A stretch of DNA of 64,000 bases from Halocalculus aciditolerans (GTDB lineage: Archaea > Halobacteriota > Halobacteria > Halobacteriales > Halobacteriaceae). The DNA lies in NCBI RefSeq assembly GCF_014647475.1, contig NZ_BMPG01000006.1, positions 54,559-118,558 on the forward strand, given 5' to 3'. Below the pieces are notes generated by a model. It ran no database searches and had not been told where the DNA came from. It saw nothing but the letters and a program-made list of their open reading frames with translations. The position numbers and the translations under genes were made by a program. This document shows, in pieces, positions 1 through 8,780 of this stretch (positions within the stretch are counted from its first letter, which is position 1; every line of letters starts with the position of its first letter).

Positions 1-2
1 TG

Positions 3-404
3 CATCATCGGTTTACTCATGAGGAGGGTGATGACCTGCGCGAGGAGTTACTCACCCGGTTTGGGGAGGGTGAATACGAGGCCCTTGTGGCAATGCGGTG
101 TCTAGACGAAGGTGTTGACGTTCCCGCTACTAGGACAGCAATCCTGATGGCTAATACCGGGAACCCGATGCAATTTATCCAGCGCCGAGGTAGGGTTCTT
201 CGTCAAGCCCCCGGTAAGGATCGTGCGGATATCTATGACTTACTCGTTGTTCCAACTCTTGAACCAGATGATGATATTGCGATGTCTGAACAATACATTC
301 TCGAGAAGGAACTACGTCGCTTCGAGGAATTCGCTGAAACAGCCGAAAATGAATATGAAGCCCGCAACAAAATCGAAGACGTTCGTATCGCATATGGTAT
401 CTGA
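3..404 (+). CDS. SF2 helicase, C-terminal part (cut by window edge)
   Basis: The frame is open from base 3 and the gene begins outside the window. The 133 visible residues form the end of the second RecA-like domain of a superfamily 2 DEAD/DEAH helicase: a motif V-like stretch RCLDEGVDVP and motif VI QFIQRRGRVLR with its arginine fingers. Such proteins translocate on or unwind nucleic acid using ATP. It is followed at 44 bp by a 67-residue acidic ORF and then a DndD-like SMC ATPase, a layout seen in DNA modification or phage-defence operons. The N-terminal ATP-binding motifs cannot be seen, so the subfamily is unknown. Confidence 0.85.
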   Translation, partial: HHRFTHEEGDDLREELLTRFGEGEYEALVAMRCLDEGVDVPATRTAILMANTGNPMQFIQRRGRVLRQAPGKDRADIYDLLVVPTLEPDDDIAMSEQYILEKELRRFEEFAETAENEYEARNKIEDVRIAYGI

Positions 405-448
405 GAAGATACATTGATATGCGTTTGTAGATATGGTTGCAGTATCGC

Positions 449-652
449 ATGAATGACTCCGAGGTACATTCGTTAATCCTTGACCGTGTTGACGAGGTTG
501 AGGATGACGATCTTCGGGCCTTCTTACGCGGGGTTTTGGAGCATGAACGGGACATTCTGAAAGAGCCGCGAGCCGAGTACGCTGAGCAGTATAAAGAGCT
601 CGTGGACAACTTTGTCGGGAACGAATCACTGCAGGAATTCGACAATGAATAA
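449..652 (+). CDS. Small acidic hypothetical protein in DndD-like operon
   Basis: 67 residues, helical and acidic, with no motif I can name. The ATG at 449 is preferred to the in-frame TTG at 437. Its stop (650-652) overlaps the ATG of the SMC-like ATPase gene at 645, so the two are probably translationally coupled. The position between a helicase and a DndD-like ATPase suggests a small subunit or adaptor of the same defence complex. That role is inference from context only. Confidence 0.7.
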   Translation: MNDSEVHSLILDRVDEVEDDDLRAFLRGVLEHERDILKEPRAEYAEQYKELVDNFVGNESLQEFDNE

Positions 653-2645
653 CGTTCAGATATTCGAACTCGAAATAGAGGATTACCGGCAATATGAAGG
701 AAATCAAACGATCCCCTTAGAGACCACGTCAGAGAAGCACATCAACGTGATTGAGGGGCAGAATGGATCTGGCAAGTCAAACATTCTGAACGCGATTACG
801 CTGTGTTTCTACGGGGAAGAAACCCATACTGATTCGAACGATGACGAGGGCCTCGAGTCGGACCCGCTTGTTAACAAGAAGCGGCTGAAGGAATTGGAAC
901 CTGGTGAATCGATTCAAGGGCACATCGAGATCAAGCTGGGTAAAGGCGAACCCGAGTACGCCTTCCGACGAACTTTCTCGACAGCTCGTCAAGAAGATGC
1001 TGCAGAAGGAGACCGCGAGGAACGACAATTTAACAGCTCTATAGGTGACCTTCGGTTACGCCAGCGGTTTGGGGGGAATGACTGGCGACCGAACCCGAAC
1101 CCTGAAAATATTCTTCGCGAGATTCTCCCAACTCACGTCCATGAATATTTCCTGTTCGATGGTGAACAGCTGGATGAGTTCTTCCAAACTGGATACACCG
1201 ACCATGTACGGGCAGCTGTGCTCGATGTATCTCATATTGAACTTCTGAATAGTGCTGTTAGTCATTTAGGGAAGGTACAGCGGGACTTTGAGAGTGAATC
1301 TTCCGAGCTAGGCGGTGATATACAAGAACTCCAGGAACGGAAGGAAGAAGCCTCACAAGAGCTAGAACGCCTGAAACAAAAGCGGGATGACTTAGAGGAC
1401 GAGATTGACACCGCTGAGGGCAAAATAGATGACATCTATGATGAGCTTGCGGGTAGTGCAGACGATGACGTTCGAGAGATGCAGCAGCGGCGTGTCTATC
1501 TGGAAGAACGCCTGGATGAACAGGAAGAGGAGCTTGTAGAGGCGAAAGAGGCTGTAGGGGCATCACTCGCCCGAGCGGGCGGGATTGCATACAACGCTGA
1601 TGCCCTCCGATATGCTGTTTCTGAATTGGAAGAGTACGAATCGTCACAAAATGGTGTCCCTGGGCTAACAGAGGAATTACTTCGAGGGATTCTTTCTCGG
1701 GATACGTGTGTTTGTGGGACTGACTTGGCCGAATGTGACTCTTCACGAGAACACATTGAGGACCTGTTGGAAGAGCAAACTAGTGAAAGTCAAGATGCAA
1801 TTGAGGGGCGGCTCCGGATGGAGCGAGCACTCCGTGATGGCGAATCGCTTATTGAAGATCTCCTGGCTGACCTCAGCGAGCTAGAGGATACACGGACAGC
1901 TATCGACGAGAACGAGACAGAACTGGCCAACATCTCTGCTCAGCTTGAAGACGAAGATATCATCGATAATGAACGCGCCCAGGAACTAGAGCAACGCCGT
2001 CGGGATATCCAAGGTAGAATCAGTAAGATGGAACGTGAAGTTGGGGAACTGAACGGGAAAATTGAACAACAGGAAGATGTCGTTGATGAGCGTCGGGAGG
2101 AGTGGAAACAGGCAATGCGCGAGCAGGACGAACATGACCTCCTTGTGAGACAGAGTGAGTTCATCGACAGTGCGACTGACAAACTCACTGAGATTAAACG
2201 AGAGATTCTGGAGCAGGTTCGAACGGAAACTGAACAACGGCTCGAACGGTACTATAACGATCTAATTTGGAAAGATGAAGATTATGAGGTCGTCCTCACT
2301 GAAGAGTATGAGGTCCGTCTCTACGGTCCGGACGGTCGAAAGAATCTAGGTTCACTATCTGCTGGCGAACGACAAGTGCTTGCTCTCTCGTTTATGGCTG
2401 CACTTTCCAAAATCAGCGGATTCTCCGCCCCTGTTGTCATCGATACACCCTTGGGACGGATATCTAGCGAGCCGAAACAGCTTATCGCGCAGAACGTACC
2501 TGACTACCTGAATGATACCCAGGTCACGTTCCTCATGACTGACGTCGAGTATAGTGAAGACGTCAGGGCGTACATTTCCAACGAGGTTGCGAATGAGTAC
2601 CATCTTGAATTCCAAAACGGTGTAACACAGGTGACCGACCGATGA
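645..2645 (+). CDS. DndD-like SMC/Rad50-type ATPase
   Basis: About 666 residues. The order is: N-terminal AAA half with Walker A around residues 38-45 (GQNGSGKS); a long two-part coiled coil (roughly 190-330 and 375-520) rich in Glu/Arg/Leu; a hinge with a CVC pair near residue 355, like a zinc hook; then ABC signature SAGERQ near 570 and Walker B VVIDTP near 597. This is the architecture of Rad50/SMC proteins and of DndD from DNA phosphorothioation systems. ATG 645 is chosen over an upstream extension because it gives the usual start of the beta strand before Walker A and overlaps the upstream stop. No DndC or SspD-type sulfurtransferase is visible, so a full modification system is not shown. 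The DNA here is more AT-rich than most of the window. Confidence 0.8.
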   Translation: MNNVQIFELEIEDYRQYEGNQTIPLETTSEKHINVIEGQNGSGKSNILNAITLCFYGEETHTDSNDDEGLESDPLVNKKRLKELEPGESIQGHIEIKLGKGEPEYAFRRTFSTARQEDAAEGDREERQFNSSIGDLRLRQRFGGNDWRPNPNPENILREILPTHVHEYFLFDGEQLDEFFQTGYTDHVRAAVLDVSHIELLNSAVSHLGKVQRDFESESSELGGDIQELQERKEEASQELERLKQKRDDLEDEIDTAEGKIDDIYDELAGSADDDVREMQQRRVYLEERLDEQEEELVEAKEAVGASLARAGGIAYNADALRYAVSELEEYESSQNGVPGLTEELLRGILSRDTCVCGTDLAECDSSREHIEDLLEEQTSESQDAIEGRLRMERALRDGESLIEDLLADLSELEDTRTAIDENETELANISAQLEDEDIIDNERAQELEQRRRDIQGRISKMEREVGELNGKIEQQEDVVDERREEWKQAMREQDEHDLLVRQSEFIDSATDKLTEIKREILEQVRTETEQRLERYYNDLIWKDEDYEVVLTEEYEVRLYGPDGRKNLGSLSAGERQVLALSFMAALSKISGFSAPVVIDTPLGRISSEPKQLIAQNVPDYLNDTQVTFLMTDVEYSEDVRAYISNEVANEYHLEFQNGVTQVTDR

Positions 2646-3100
2646 GTCAAGATACCGAAGACAGCTACGAGGAACGTGAACCCCGGCGTGACGTCCATAT
2701 AGATAGCGAACGGCGAGAAATGTTTGAGGCGTTGCAGGAATCTGAGGATTCTCCCTTCTATCAGGCTGAGAATCACGATCTGTTCATGTTCGCCCTTGGA
2801 TATGGGAGAGAGAACACAATGCCTGAAACGATAAAGAATGAAAAAGGCGCGTTTTTCGGGCGTGCGAGTCTCTCGGAACGCCAGCAGGCTGTTATCGAGG
2901 CTGTGGCAGTGAGTGAAGAGAGAGATGTTCGCGTTCTTCGTGACCAGCGGATGGTCTATGAAATCGCAGAAGAGTACGCTAATGCGGGAATCGAATTGCT
3001 ACACGGTCGAGTATTTGGTCCGGCAGATGACGAACCACGGCGGGAACTGGCTCTCGAGGTCAAAGAACAGTATCAGCCAGAGGAGGACGACGAACCGTGA
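2642..3100 (+). CDS. Small Dnd-associated-like protein
   Basis: 152 acidic residues, overlapping the ATPase gene by 4 bp (ATGA), so almost certainly co-translated. The core (about 35-140) has a stretch around ENHDLFMFALGYGREN and a later EIAEEYANAGIELL helix. From memory this resembles the small family called dnd system-associated protein 4, but I cannot verify it here. It has no catalytic motif I can see. Likely a partner of the SMC-like ATPase. Moderate confidence in the gene, low in the family name. Confidence 0.6.
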   Translation: MSQDTEDSYEEREPRRDVHIDSERREMFEALQESEDSPFYQAENHDLFMFALGYGRENTMPETIKNEKGAFFGRASLSERQQAVIEAVAVSEERDVRVLRDQRMVYEIAEEYANAGIELLHGRVFGPADDEPRRELALEVKEQYQPEEDDEP

Positions 3101-3196
3101 GTCGTCGTCGAATATTATTGCGAAGTCCACTAGTAGTACCCCGAGAAACAAACGTAACAACGATGGAACCCCCACTCTGTCGGAGGGATCTGATTC

Positions 3197-4561
3197 ATGG
3201 ATGAGAATCTATCTGAGGTTGATGAGGAAGTTCGAGGTGTCATAGAAATTATAGCTCAGCACATCAGTCATCAAAACAATTCTACCTCTCTTACGGATTT
3301 CGTGGACGAAGTCGGGGAGGCTAGTAGTGTTGATGATCTGTATGATTATCTCCTTGACAACCCGAAAGCTGCGGTCAATCTAGTCGGTGATTTAGAGGAG
3401 TACTTCGATCACCCTGCTCCTGACTTGGAGAAACTGAAAGAAGGACAAGGCGAATTCCCTGCTGATACTGAGCCTTGGTGGAATGTCGTAGAGGCCGACG
3501 CAGCGAAAATCCATCCCAAAGATGGAGGAAGTGAAAACCAAGAGAATGCGATCGATCTCGGCAAGAATTCCGTCGATCTTATCGTCACTTCTCCCCCTTA
3601 TTGGCAAAAGCGAGACTATGGGACCGAAGACCAGCTGGGACAGGAGCCTGACCCGGATACCTATATCGAGAACTTAATCGATGCACTAGAGCACTGGAAA
3701 GTGTTTCTTCGGCCTACTGGGTCTGTGTTCCTTAACATCGGCGACACATACCATAATAAAAGCCTTCAGGGAATCCCTGGTCGGTTTGCAAGGGCGGCTC
3801 AAGAGGCGGGATGGACTATTCGGAACGAAATTCAGTGGGCTAAGGATAATGGAATCCCGTCTTCAGCCCAGGATCGGCTTGTCCCACGGCATGAGCCAAT
3901 ATTCCATTTAGTCCAAGACAAAGATAATTATTTCTACGACTTGCACGGCTATTCAGAGCTATACGGAAATGGATCTAACCCGGGAGACGTATGGCGCATC
4001 TCTCATGATCGAAATACTGGAGATCACCTTGCTCCTTTCCCACGGGACCTAGTGCGGAGGGCAATCACGCTTGCATGTCCCCCTTCAATCTGTTCCGAGT
4101 GTAATGAGCCTCGACGTCGGGATACGAAGCGAGGATTAACAGAGCTCAATACGGATCGTCCGCAGGCAGAGCGGGCATTGGAAATTTACCATAATCACGA
4201 CGAATTGACAGAGGACCATATCCGAGCCATTCAGGCCGTCGGGATTTCTGACGTGGGGAAAGCAGAGGAATTCCAAGTTGGTGCGGGAGCAAACGATGAA
4301 GATGTTCAGCGTCGTGCTAAGAAGGCAAAAGAAATTCTAGGTGGTTACTTCCGTGAGTTCACTTTCCCTGAGTGGACTACTGTCGGATGGACGAGCTGTG
4401 AGTGTGAGGATCCTGGTTGGACTAGGGGAACTGTCTTTGACCCATTTGCTGGCTCTGGAACCACCATCCAAGTTGCGAACAGTCTCGGATATAATGGATT
4501 TGGGACAGACTTAGATACTTCCAACTTCCAACAGGACCAAGCACTGTCCACATACAAATGA
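3197..4561 (+). CDS. Beta-class DNA methyltransferase (N4-cytosine type likely)
   Basis: 454 residues. Motif IV TSPPYW lies at residues 131-136, with the S-P-P-Y form usual for N4-cytosine amino-methyltransferases. Motif I, DPFAGSGTT, lies near the C-terminus (415-423), giving the IV-before-I order of beta-class enzymes that transfer methyl from S-adenosylmethionine. Between them are a target-recognition region and two cysteine pairs (CSEC near 300, CEC near 395) that could bind zinc. The first 100 residues are an acidic helical extension. The gene starts 96 bp after the Dnd-like block and overlaps the next gene by 4 bp. It may be the self-marking enzyme of the cluster. The target sequence cannot be read from the gene. 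Confidence 0.85.
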   Translation: MDENLSEVDEEVRGVIEIIAQHISHQNNSTSLTDFVDEVGEASSVDDLYDYLLDNPKAAVNLVGDLEEYFDHPAPDLEKLKEGQGEFPADTEPWWNVVEADAAKIHPKDGGSENQENAIDLGKNSVDLIVTSPPYWQKRDYGTEDQLGQEPDPDTYIENLIDALEHWKVFLRPTGSVFLNIGDTYHNKSLQGIPGRFARAAQEAGWTIRNEIQWAKDNGIPSSAQDRLVPRHEPIFHLVQDKDNYFYDLHGYSELYGNGSNPGDVWRISHDRNTGDHLAPFPRDLVRRAITLACPPSICSECNEPRRRDTKRGLTELNTDRPQAERALEIYHNHDELTEDHIRAIQAVGISDVGKAEEFQVGAGANDEDVQRRAKKAKEILGGYFREFTFPEWTTVGWTSCECEDPGWTRGTVFDPFAGSGTTIQVANSLGYNGFGTDLDTSNFQQDQALSTYK

Positions 4562-5166
4562 CGAGATACGTCCTGAAACCTGAAGTCGTACGAGATTGTC
4601 TCCACCGGTTAATCGATGCCCCTATCCACCGGATGTTTCCTGGATATCTTTGTCTCCAGCAACAATCCGGGCTCGATAACCGGAACACTGGACTCTCCTT
4701 TCCCTATAACGAATTTTTCGACGATTACCTCCGTGTCGGGGAGGATGATTCGGATAAGCCCTATTTTGTCCCCTTCAATCAATCAACAAACCCGTCGATG
4801 AGTTCTCTCTGGTATAATAAGAACGTCGCCGGTACATATGCACCTTCCTCCCTTCGATCAACTGCCCCACTTATGCAAATCGCCGAAGTTGAGGAAGGAG
4901 GACATAATTCGAAATGGGGTATTGAAGATCGTCATTGGCAGCTTGCCCGCCACCACCTTTGTGATGACAATCAAATCCCCGCAGAATCTCTGTCTGCGTA
5001 TCTGTTCCGCGACTATGGATTTGAGGTGGACGACCCTTCTGCTTATACTCTTGTTGAGACATTTATTGAGGAATTTGGCTACGAATTTGGTGGAGAAGCT
5101 TTCTCCCACTTGTACAGAACTAGTGATTCAGAAATAACGGAGGAGTCATTTGTCACCAATGACTGA
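4558..5166 (+). CDS. Unknown protein between methyltransferase and deaminase-like gene
   Basis: 202 residues, start ATG overlapping the methyltransferase stop by 4 bp, and overlapping the next gene as well. I do not recognise a fold. It has a Phe/Tyr-rich N-terminal half, a stretch FFDDYLRVGEDD, and an acidic helical C-terminus. Tight coupling to a DNA methyltransferase makes a restriction or target-recognition subunit possible, but no PD-(D/E)XK, HNH or GIY-YIG motif is evident. It is a good candidate for a new effector in a modification-linked operon. Confidence 0.7.
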   Translation: MTRYVLKPEVVRDCLHRLIDAPIHRMFPGYLCLQQQSGLDNRNTGLSFPYNEFFDDYLRVGEDDSDKPYFVPFNQSTNPSMSSLWYNKNVAGTYAPSSLRSTAPLMQIAEVEEGGHNSKWGIEDRHWQLARHHLCDDNQIPAESLSAYLFRDYGFEVDDPSAYTLVETFIEEFGYEFGGEAFSHLYRTSDSEITEESFVTND

Positions 5167-5620
5167 GCACACCCAAACACAGCTGGGAATTAGAAACACC
5201 CACCGTACACCGACTAAAATACGACGACTAACCCCTGATCAGCTCGGTATTCCTTCAAGTGGGGATGAACAAGATGAAGAAACACGCTGGGAGTCTCTGC
5301 GGGAAAAAGCGTTTGAGGCCAAAGATGAGTCAGGTGTTGGGGTAGCAGTCCGAACTGAGGATGGCTCTGTCTGGGCTGGAACTCGACTAACGAAAGGGAT
5401 GTCTCATGATGTACATCCTCTCGAACTTGCAGTCTGGAAAGGGTTTGACAGCACTAAGCAACCAATTGTAGGTGTTGCAGTCGCGGATGAAGAGATGTCA
5501 TCCCCTTGTGGACGCTGTCTTCAGGTTCTCAAAGATTATTCGTCTGAAGACGAAGTGATCATCCACATTACTAACGGTGAGCAGGTCGAAGAGACCGCTC
5601 TCGCCGATTTACTTCCCTAA
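5159..5620 (+). CDS. Cytidine deaminase-like protein
   Basis: 153 residues from ATG 5159. A TTG at 5150 has a GGAGG six bases upstream (5139-5143) and could be the real start, adding three residues. The C-terminal half has the zinc-site motif PCGRC (116-120) followed by LQVLKDY, as in cytidine deaminases, and ends in a typical ADLLP. The other half of the site is unusual: where the family has (C/H)AE, this protein has HPLE (86-89), so ligand and catalytic residues may be shifted. It overlaps the preceding gene. Deamination of free cytidine or of DNA cytosine is possible; either would fit a defence setting. A degenerate relative follows at 6256. Confidence 0.75.
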   Translation: MTEHTQTQLGIRNTHRTPTKIRRLTPDQLGIPSSGDEQDEETRWESLREKAFEAKDESGVGVAVRTEDGSVWAGTRLTKGMSHDVHPLELAVWKGFDSTKQPIVGVAVADEEMSSPCGRCLQVLKDYSSEDEVIIHITNGEQVEETALADLLP

Positions 5621-5696
5621 TGTCTCCCGATCTGGACCAGGAGTCGGTGGTCATCACAGACACTAATTATCACCGTGGAGGCTCATATAAATAGAA

Positions 5697-6131
5697 ATGG
5701 TCGAAATCCCCAGCTCCCTTTGTTCTCTGTTTAGTACTCAGATCGAAGAAGAGGATGGAACGTACTTAGTAGAAGTCCCCTCGAGTGAAGTGGATAATGA
5801 AGCGTTGTCAGCAAACGAAACGTATCGAGTGGCCATTCTAGAGTCCCAAGTCTCGACAGCGTCGTCGATGCAACCGGAGTCACAACAGCCTCCTTCTCGC
5901 GAGATTAAGAACCAATCCCCCTCGAAACCTCCTGTCGATGAGGGCGAGGTGCGCGACGTGACAATCGAAACCGTCGGGGATCAGGGAGACGGTATTGCGA
6001 AAGTCGAACGTGGGTACGTCGTGATCGTTCCCGGCGCTCAACCCGGCGACGAGCCAACAGTCGAAATAGAACAAGTTCAGGAGAACGTCGCGTTTGCGAG
6101 GATCGTCGATAGCGACCCGCGAGCGCTCTAA
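5697..6131 (+). CDS. TRAM-domain protein
   Basis: 144 residues. The N-terminal part (1-45) is a small beta-rich region, followed by a Ser/Gln/Pro-rich linker and a C-terminal TRAM domain from about residue 82 (GEVRDVTIETVGDQGDGIAK to the end), a five-stranded RNA-binding fold. Small TRAM proteins are frequent in haloarchaea and are thought to act as RNA chaperones. It is separated from the deaminase by 76 bp and has visibly higher GC content than the genes before it, marking the end of the AT-richer block. Confidence 0.85.
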   Translation: MVEIPSSLCSLFSTQIEEEDGTYLVEVPSSEVDNEALSANETYRVAILESQVSTASSMQPESQQPPSREIKNQSPSKPPVDEGEVRDVTIETVGDQGDGIAKVERGYVVIVPGAQPGDEPTVEIEQVQENVAFARIVDSDPRAL

Positions 6132-6255
6132 CCCGCTGTACTTCTCTGGCTCGGTCTTCTCCTCGGTAAATCATCGGTGTGAGAAAGATCCATTCGAGTT
6201 GATCTGATGGAGGTGGTTCTGAAAGACAATTCACGGCTTTCTCCACCCGTTCGCG

Positions 6256-6765
6256 ATGGCACAACCTTCCAAGGCCGAACTTCAATCTATGACAAAGGAA
6301 CCGATCGAGGTGCTTGACGACCTGGCCGACCAGGTCGCCGATGAGTTTTAGGCGTACAGACAGCCGGACAAGTTCAAAGATGTCTCCCTCGTCATTGAAA
6401 ATAGCGACGCGGAGCATCCGACATTGATCGTTCACGTCGATAGAGAGGATGCGGATTCCCTTACTGATCGTATTGATGAGTTCCTCCGCGAGCACGGTAC
6501 CCGTACTGAACGGGAACGAAATTCAGCAACGGACGTCCGCGTGTTAGCGACGGTCGACTTGGTCGCGTTCATGGCGTTGTCGGACGGTGTGGACCAGGTC
6601 GTAGCCGCGACCGTGCACGCCGAAGAAGGAGAGATATCGGTGTGCGGCGCATACCGACAGTTACTGGCCGAGTACGGATCTGACGGCCTCGTGGTGCGCG
6701 GACCCGTCGACGATGAGCAAGCGTTCGAGGAGTCAATCACCGATCTCCTGCCGAACGAACTCTAG
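6256..6765 (+). pseudogene. Degenerate cytidine deaminase-like gene with in-frame TAG
   Basis: One reading frame runs from ATG 6256 to TAG 6349-6351 and continues open in the same frame to the stop at 6765. The part after the stop ends in ISVCGAYRQLLAEYGSDG and ITDLLPNEL, which aligns with the PCGRCLQVLKDY and ADLLP end of the gene at 5159. The zinc-site cysteines are damaged: PCGRC has become VCGAY, and the Glu region reads TVDLVAF. The first 55 residues before the TAG (39 from a second ATG) look like a normal protein start. Translation could restart at ATG or TTG around 6424, leaving a 113-residue protein. Pseudogene is the simplest reading; a regulatory, non-catalytic paralogue is the alternative. 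Confidence 0.6.
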
Positions 6766-6782
6766 ACCAGCGCTTTTCGTCG

Positions 6783-8153
6783 TCAGTCACTTTTCAGATA
6801 CTCGACTTCCATGTACTCTGTGACATCGAACGTGTCCAGCTCCGCTTTCACCGACTCTCTGGTTTCTCCGTCGATCAATGCGTCACCCAGCGGAAGTCCT
6901 TGGTCAAGCAGTGACGTGTAGGTGTCGAGCCAGTAGAAGACGTATATCGCGGCGCGGAGAATCGCCCACAACCACGCCTCCAGTTCGCTTGGTTCACGGT
7001 CGGGCTTCCCGCCGTGAGCCCACTGGTTCCGGAGTTCGTAACCGCTGCTGATGTAGTCGGCGACGGTGATCGGGTCGAACATGTCTACGGCGTTCCCGAT
7101 GAGAAAACCGGCGTACCGTGGTACGTCTCTGCTCGGGGTTTCGCCAGCGGTGAGCTGAATGAACAGTGATTCTAGGCCGAGAATCGTGAACGTGACCGTG
7201 TTATCCGGGATGCTCCACGTGTTGATCGCCCTGCCGTAGTGGCTGATAGCGAGGTTTCCTGGACCACTGAAATTGTAGAAGGCTGCGTACGGCGTCTCGT
7301 ACGGTTCCGAGGATAATTCGAAGTACGGTTCCAGCAGGTCCAAGGTGGCCTGTATCTGCGGACCGTTCTTCTCGGTGATTTCAACTCCGAACCCGGTGGG
7401 CTGGCCGGATGACATCTTCCGCCCCCACTTGTGCATGCTGTACGTTACAGGACTGATGTAGGTACGAAGGTCGCGCACCAACCCGCCGAGCGATAGGCTG
7501 ATCGCTAACGTGTATAGGTTGATCGCCTGCATCGGCACCTTTGCCAGTAAGTCATTCTCTGTGAACTCAATGCGGAGGTAGGAGTCGTTGTACACACGGT
7601 GCCGGCCGCCGAACGTATCGGACATAAGTGGGAGGGAGTCCTCGCCCAGGACCACGCCGTCCTCGTAGTCGCGGACCTCGACCCCGTCCCGGATGCGCAC
7701 CCGGTCGGTTTCGATGTCCAATCCTTCCAAGGGGGCGATCAGCTCAGCCTTCCCCTGGCCGTGGACGTCTGCGATGATGTTCTTGGTTATCCGGTCTTCT
7801 TGTTCCTGGTACGAATCTATGTGCTGCCCGGCTCGGCCGAACGAGTCTTTGAAAAGGTTAGTCAGGTAGTGCTGGTCGATGGAATAGTCGTACTCCTCGC
7901 TAAGATGGTCCGCAAAGTCGATGGCTTCATCAACGTCGTCTAACCACTCAACGTCTCGAACAACCGGGCCGAGGCTGGGGCGTTCGATCCGGACGTGCTT
8001 GGCTTCGCCGCCCGTTCCCTGTAGTTCGGAAACCTGCGTGCGCGGCAGGTCGACGTCGACGAGGATGTCCGCAGCCGCGTCGAGCAGGTCGTGCACCAGT
8101 TCCTCAAGCTGGTCGTCAGAATCCGCCACATCGGCGAAGTCAGAGATATCCAT
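6783..8153 (-). CDS. Large HEPN (ApeA-like) protein
   Basis: 456 residues. The C-terminal third is helical and carries RNQWAH at residues 375-380, the R-x4-H signature of HEPN ribonucleases, followed by a long helix. The N-terminal 300 residues are mixed alpha/beta and could sense a trigger. HEPN proteins of this shape act in abortive infection by cutting RNA (known for the fold; not shown here). Its start overlaps the upstream HEPN gene by 14 bp, so the pair is one operon. Promoter would lie upstream of 8685, facing the Mrr-like gene at 8812. Confidence 0.75.
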   Translation of the reverse strand: MDISDFADVADSDDQLEELVHDLLDAAADILVDVDLPRTQVSELQGTGGEAKHVRIERPSLGPVVRDVEWLDDVDEAIDFADHLSEEYDYSIDQHYLTNLFKDSFGRAGQHIDSYQEQEDRITKNIIADVHGQGKAELIAPLEGLDIETDRVRIRDGVEVRDYEDGVVLGEDSLPLMSDTFGGRHRVYNDSYLRIEFTENDLLAKVPMQAINLYTLAISLSLGGLVRDLRTYISPVTYSMHKWGRKMSSGQPTGFGVEITEKNGPQIQATLDLLEPYFELSSEPYETPYAAFYNFSGPGNLAISHYGRAINTWSIPDNTVTFTILGLESLFIQLTAGETPSRDVPRYAGFLIGNAVDMFDPITVADYISSGYELRNQWAHGGKPDREPSELEAWLWAILRAAIYVFYWLDTYTSLLDQGLPLGDALIDGETRESVKAELDTFDVTEYMEVEYLKSD

Positions 8154-8685
8154 TCAGTCCCTCATCGCCGTTCCCGATCACACTGAACATGGCCTTCAAA
8201 GCTGTCTGGGCCTCTTCCTTCATCAAGTCGAATGGCGCGGTATCTTGGTTGATTGCGCGAGCCTCCAGTGAATCATCGTCCACGCCCAGACGGAAATGGG
8301 CAGTCGGGTTCCGGACCTTCCGCACCCGATGTAGGACCTGTTTCTCTTCCGGTGTTATGAGGTGGCGCGATGCGGCTTCGTCGATCGCTGCGGCAGCACC
8401 CTTCTCCTTGATCTCGTCATCTCCCGCCCCATATAGGATGCCGATCAGTTCCTGTTCGACCACTGAGAGAGCGCTGATCATACTGGTTTGGAACAGGCCG
8501 AAGAGGTAGGCCTGCTGTGCTTCTTCGTAGAGATTGGAGGATGAGAAGCCGCCGTGAAAGGCCCGGTACCCATCCGTGTTTGGGTGGTGTTTATCGATCC
8601 ACTCCATCCGCTCAATCTGATGTTCTCGGTCCTTCTCGTGGAACTCGTCAATCCACTCCGTGAACTTGTCGTCTTCCCCGGTCAT
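8140..8685 (-). CDS. Small HEPN-domain protein
   Basis: 181 residues, largely helical. VRNPTAHF contains the R-x4-H signature at 125-130, preceded by a helix with EKQVLHRVRK, as in HEPN domains. The length fits a single HEPN domain with an N-terminal extension of about 50 charged residues. It is the first gene of a two-gene operon with the 456-residue HEPN protein, with overlapping ends. One may be the nuclease and the other a partner or antidote, or they may form a heteromer; the sequence does not decide this. Confidence 0.75.
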   Translation of the reverse strand: MTGEDDKFTEWIDEFHEKDREHQIERMEWIDKHHPNTDGYRAFHGGFSSSNLYEEAQQAYLFGLFQTSMISALSVVEQELIGILYGAGDDEIKEKGAAAAIDEAASRHLITPEEKQVLHRVRKVRNPTAHFRLGVDDDSLEARAINQDTAPFDLMKEEAQTALKAMFSVIGNGDEGLNGYL

Positions 8686-8780
8686 CCGTTGAATGACCGA
8701 ACCTCGGACCTCCTGCTAGTTAAGTGATAGCGAAGAATACAATCATCTTCCTCTAAAACAGCGGTGCTGGTTGAGCAAAC

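Noticed and set aside
1..3100. Complete Dnd phosphorothioation operon
   Set aside because: Only DndD-like and associated small proteins are visible; no DndA, DndB or DndC-type gene is in the window, so the name would claim too much.
5683..5692. ATATAAAT as TATA box of the TRAM gene
   Set aside because: It is only about 10 bp before the start codon, too close for an archaeal TATA box of that start; the upstream part of the gap could hold the true element.
6349..6351. In-frame TAG as pyrrolysine codon
   Set aside because: No pyrrolysine system is known in haloarchaea, and the downstream protein has lost its zinc-site residues, so a nonsense mutation is simpler.
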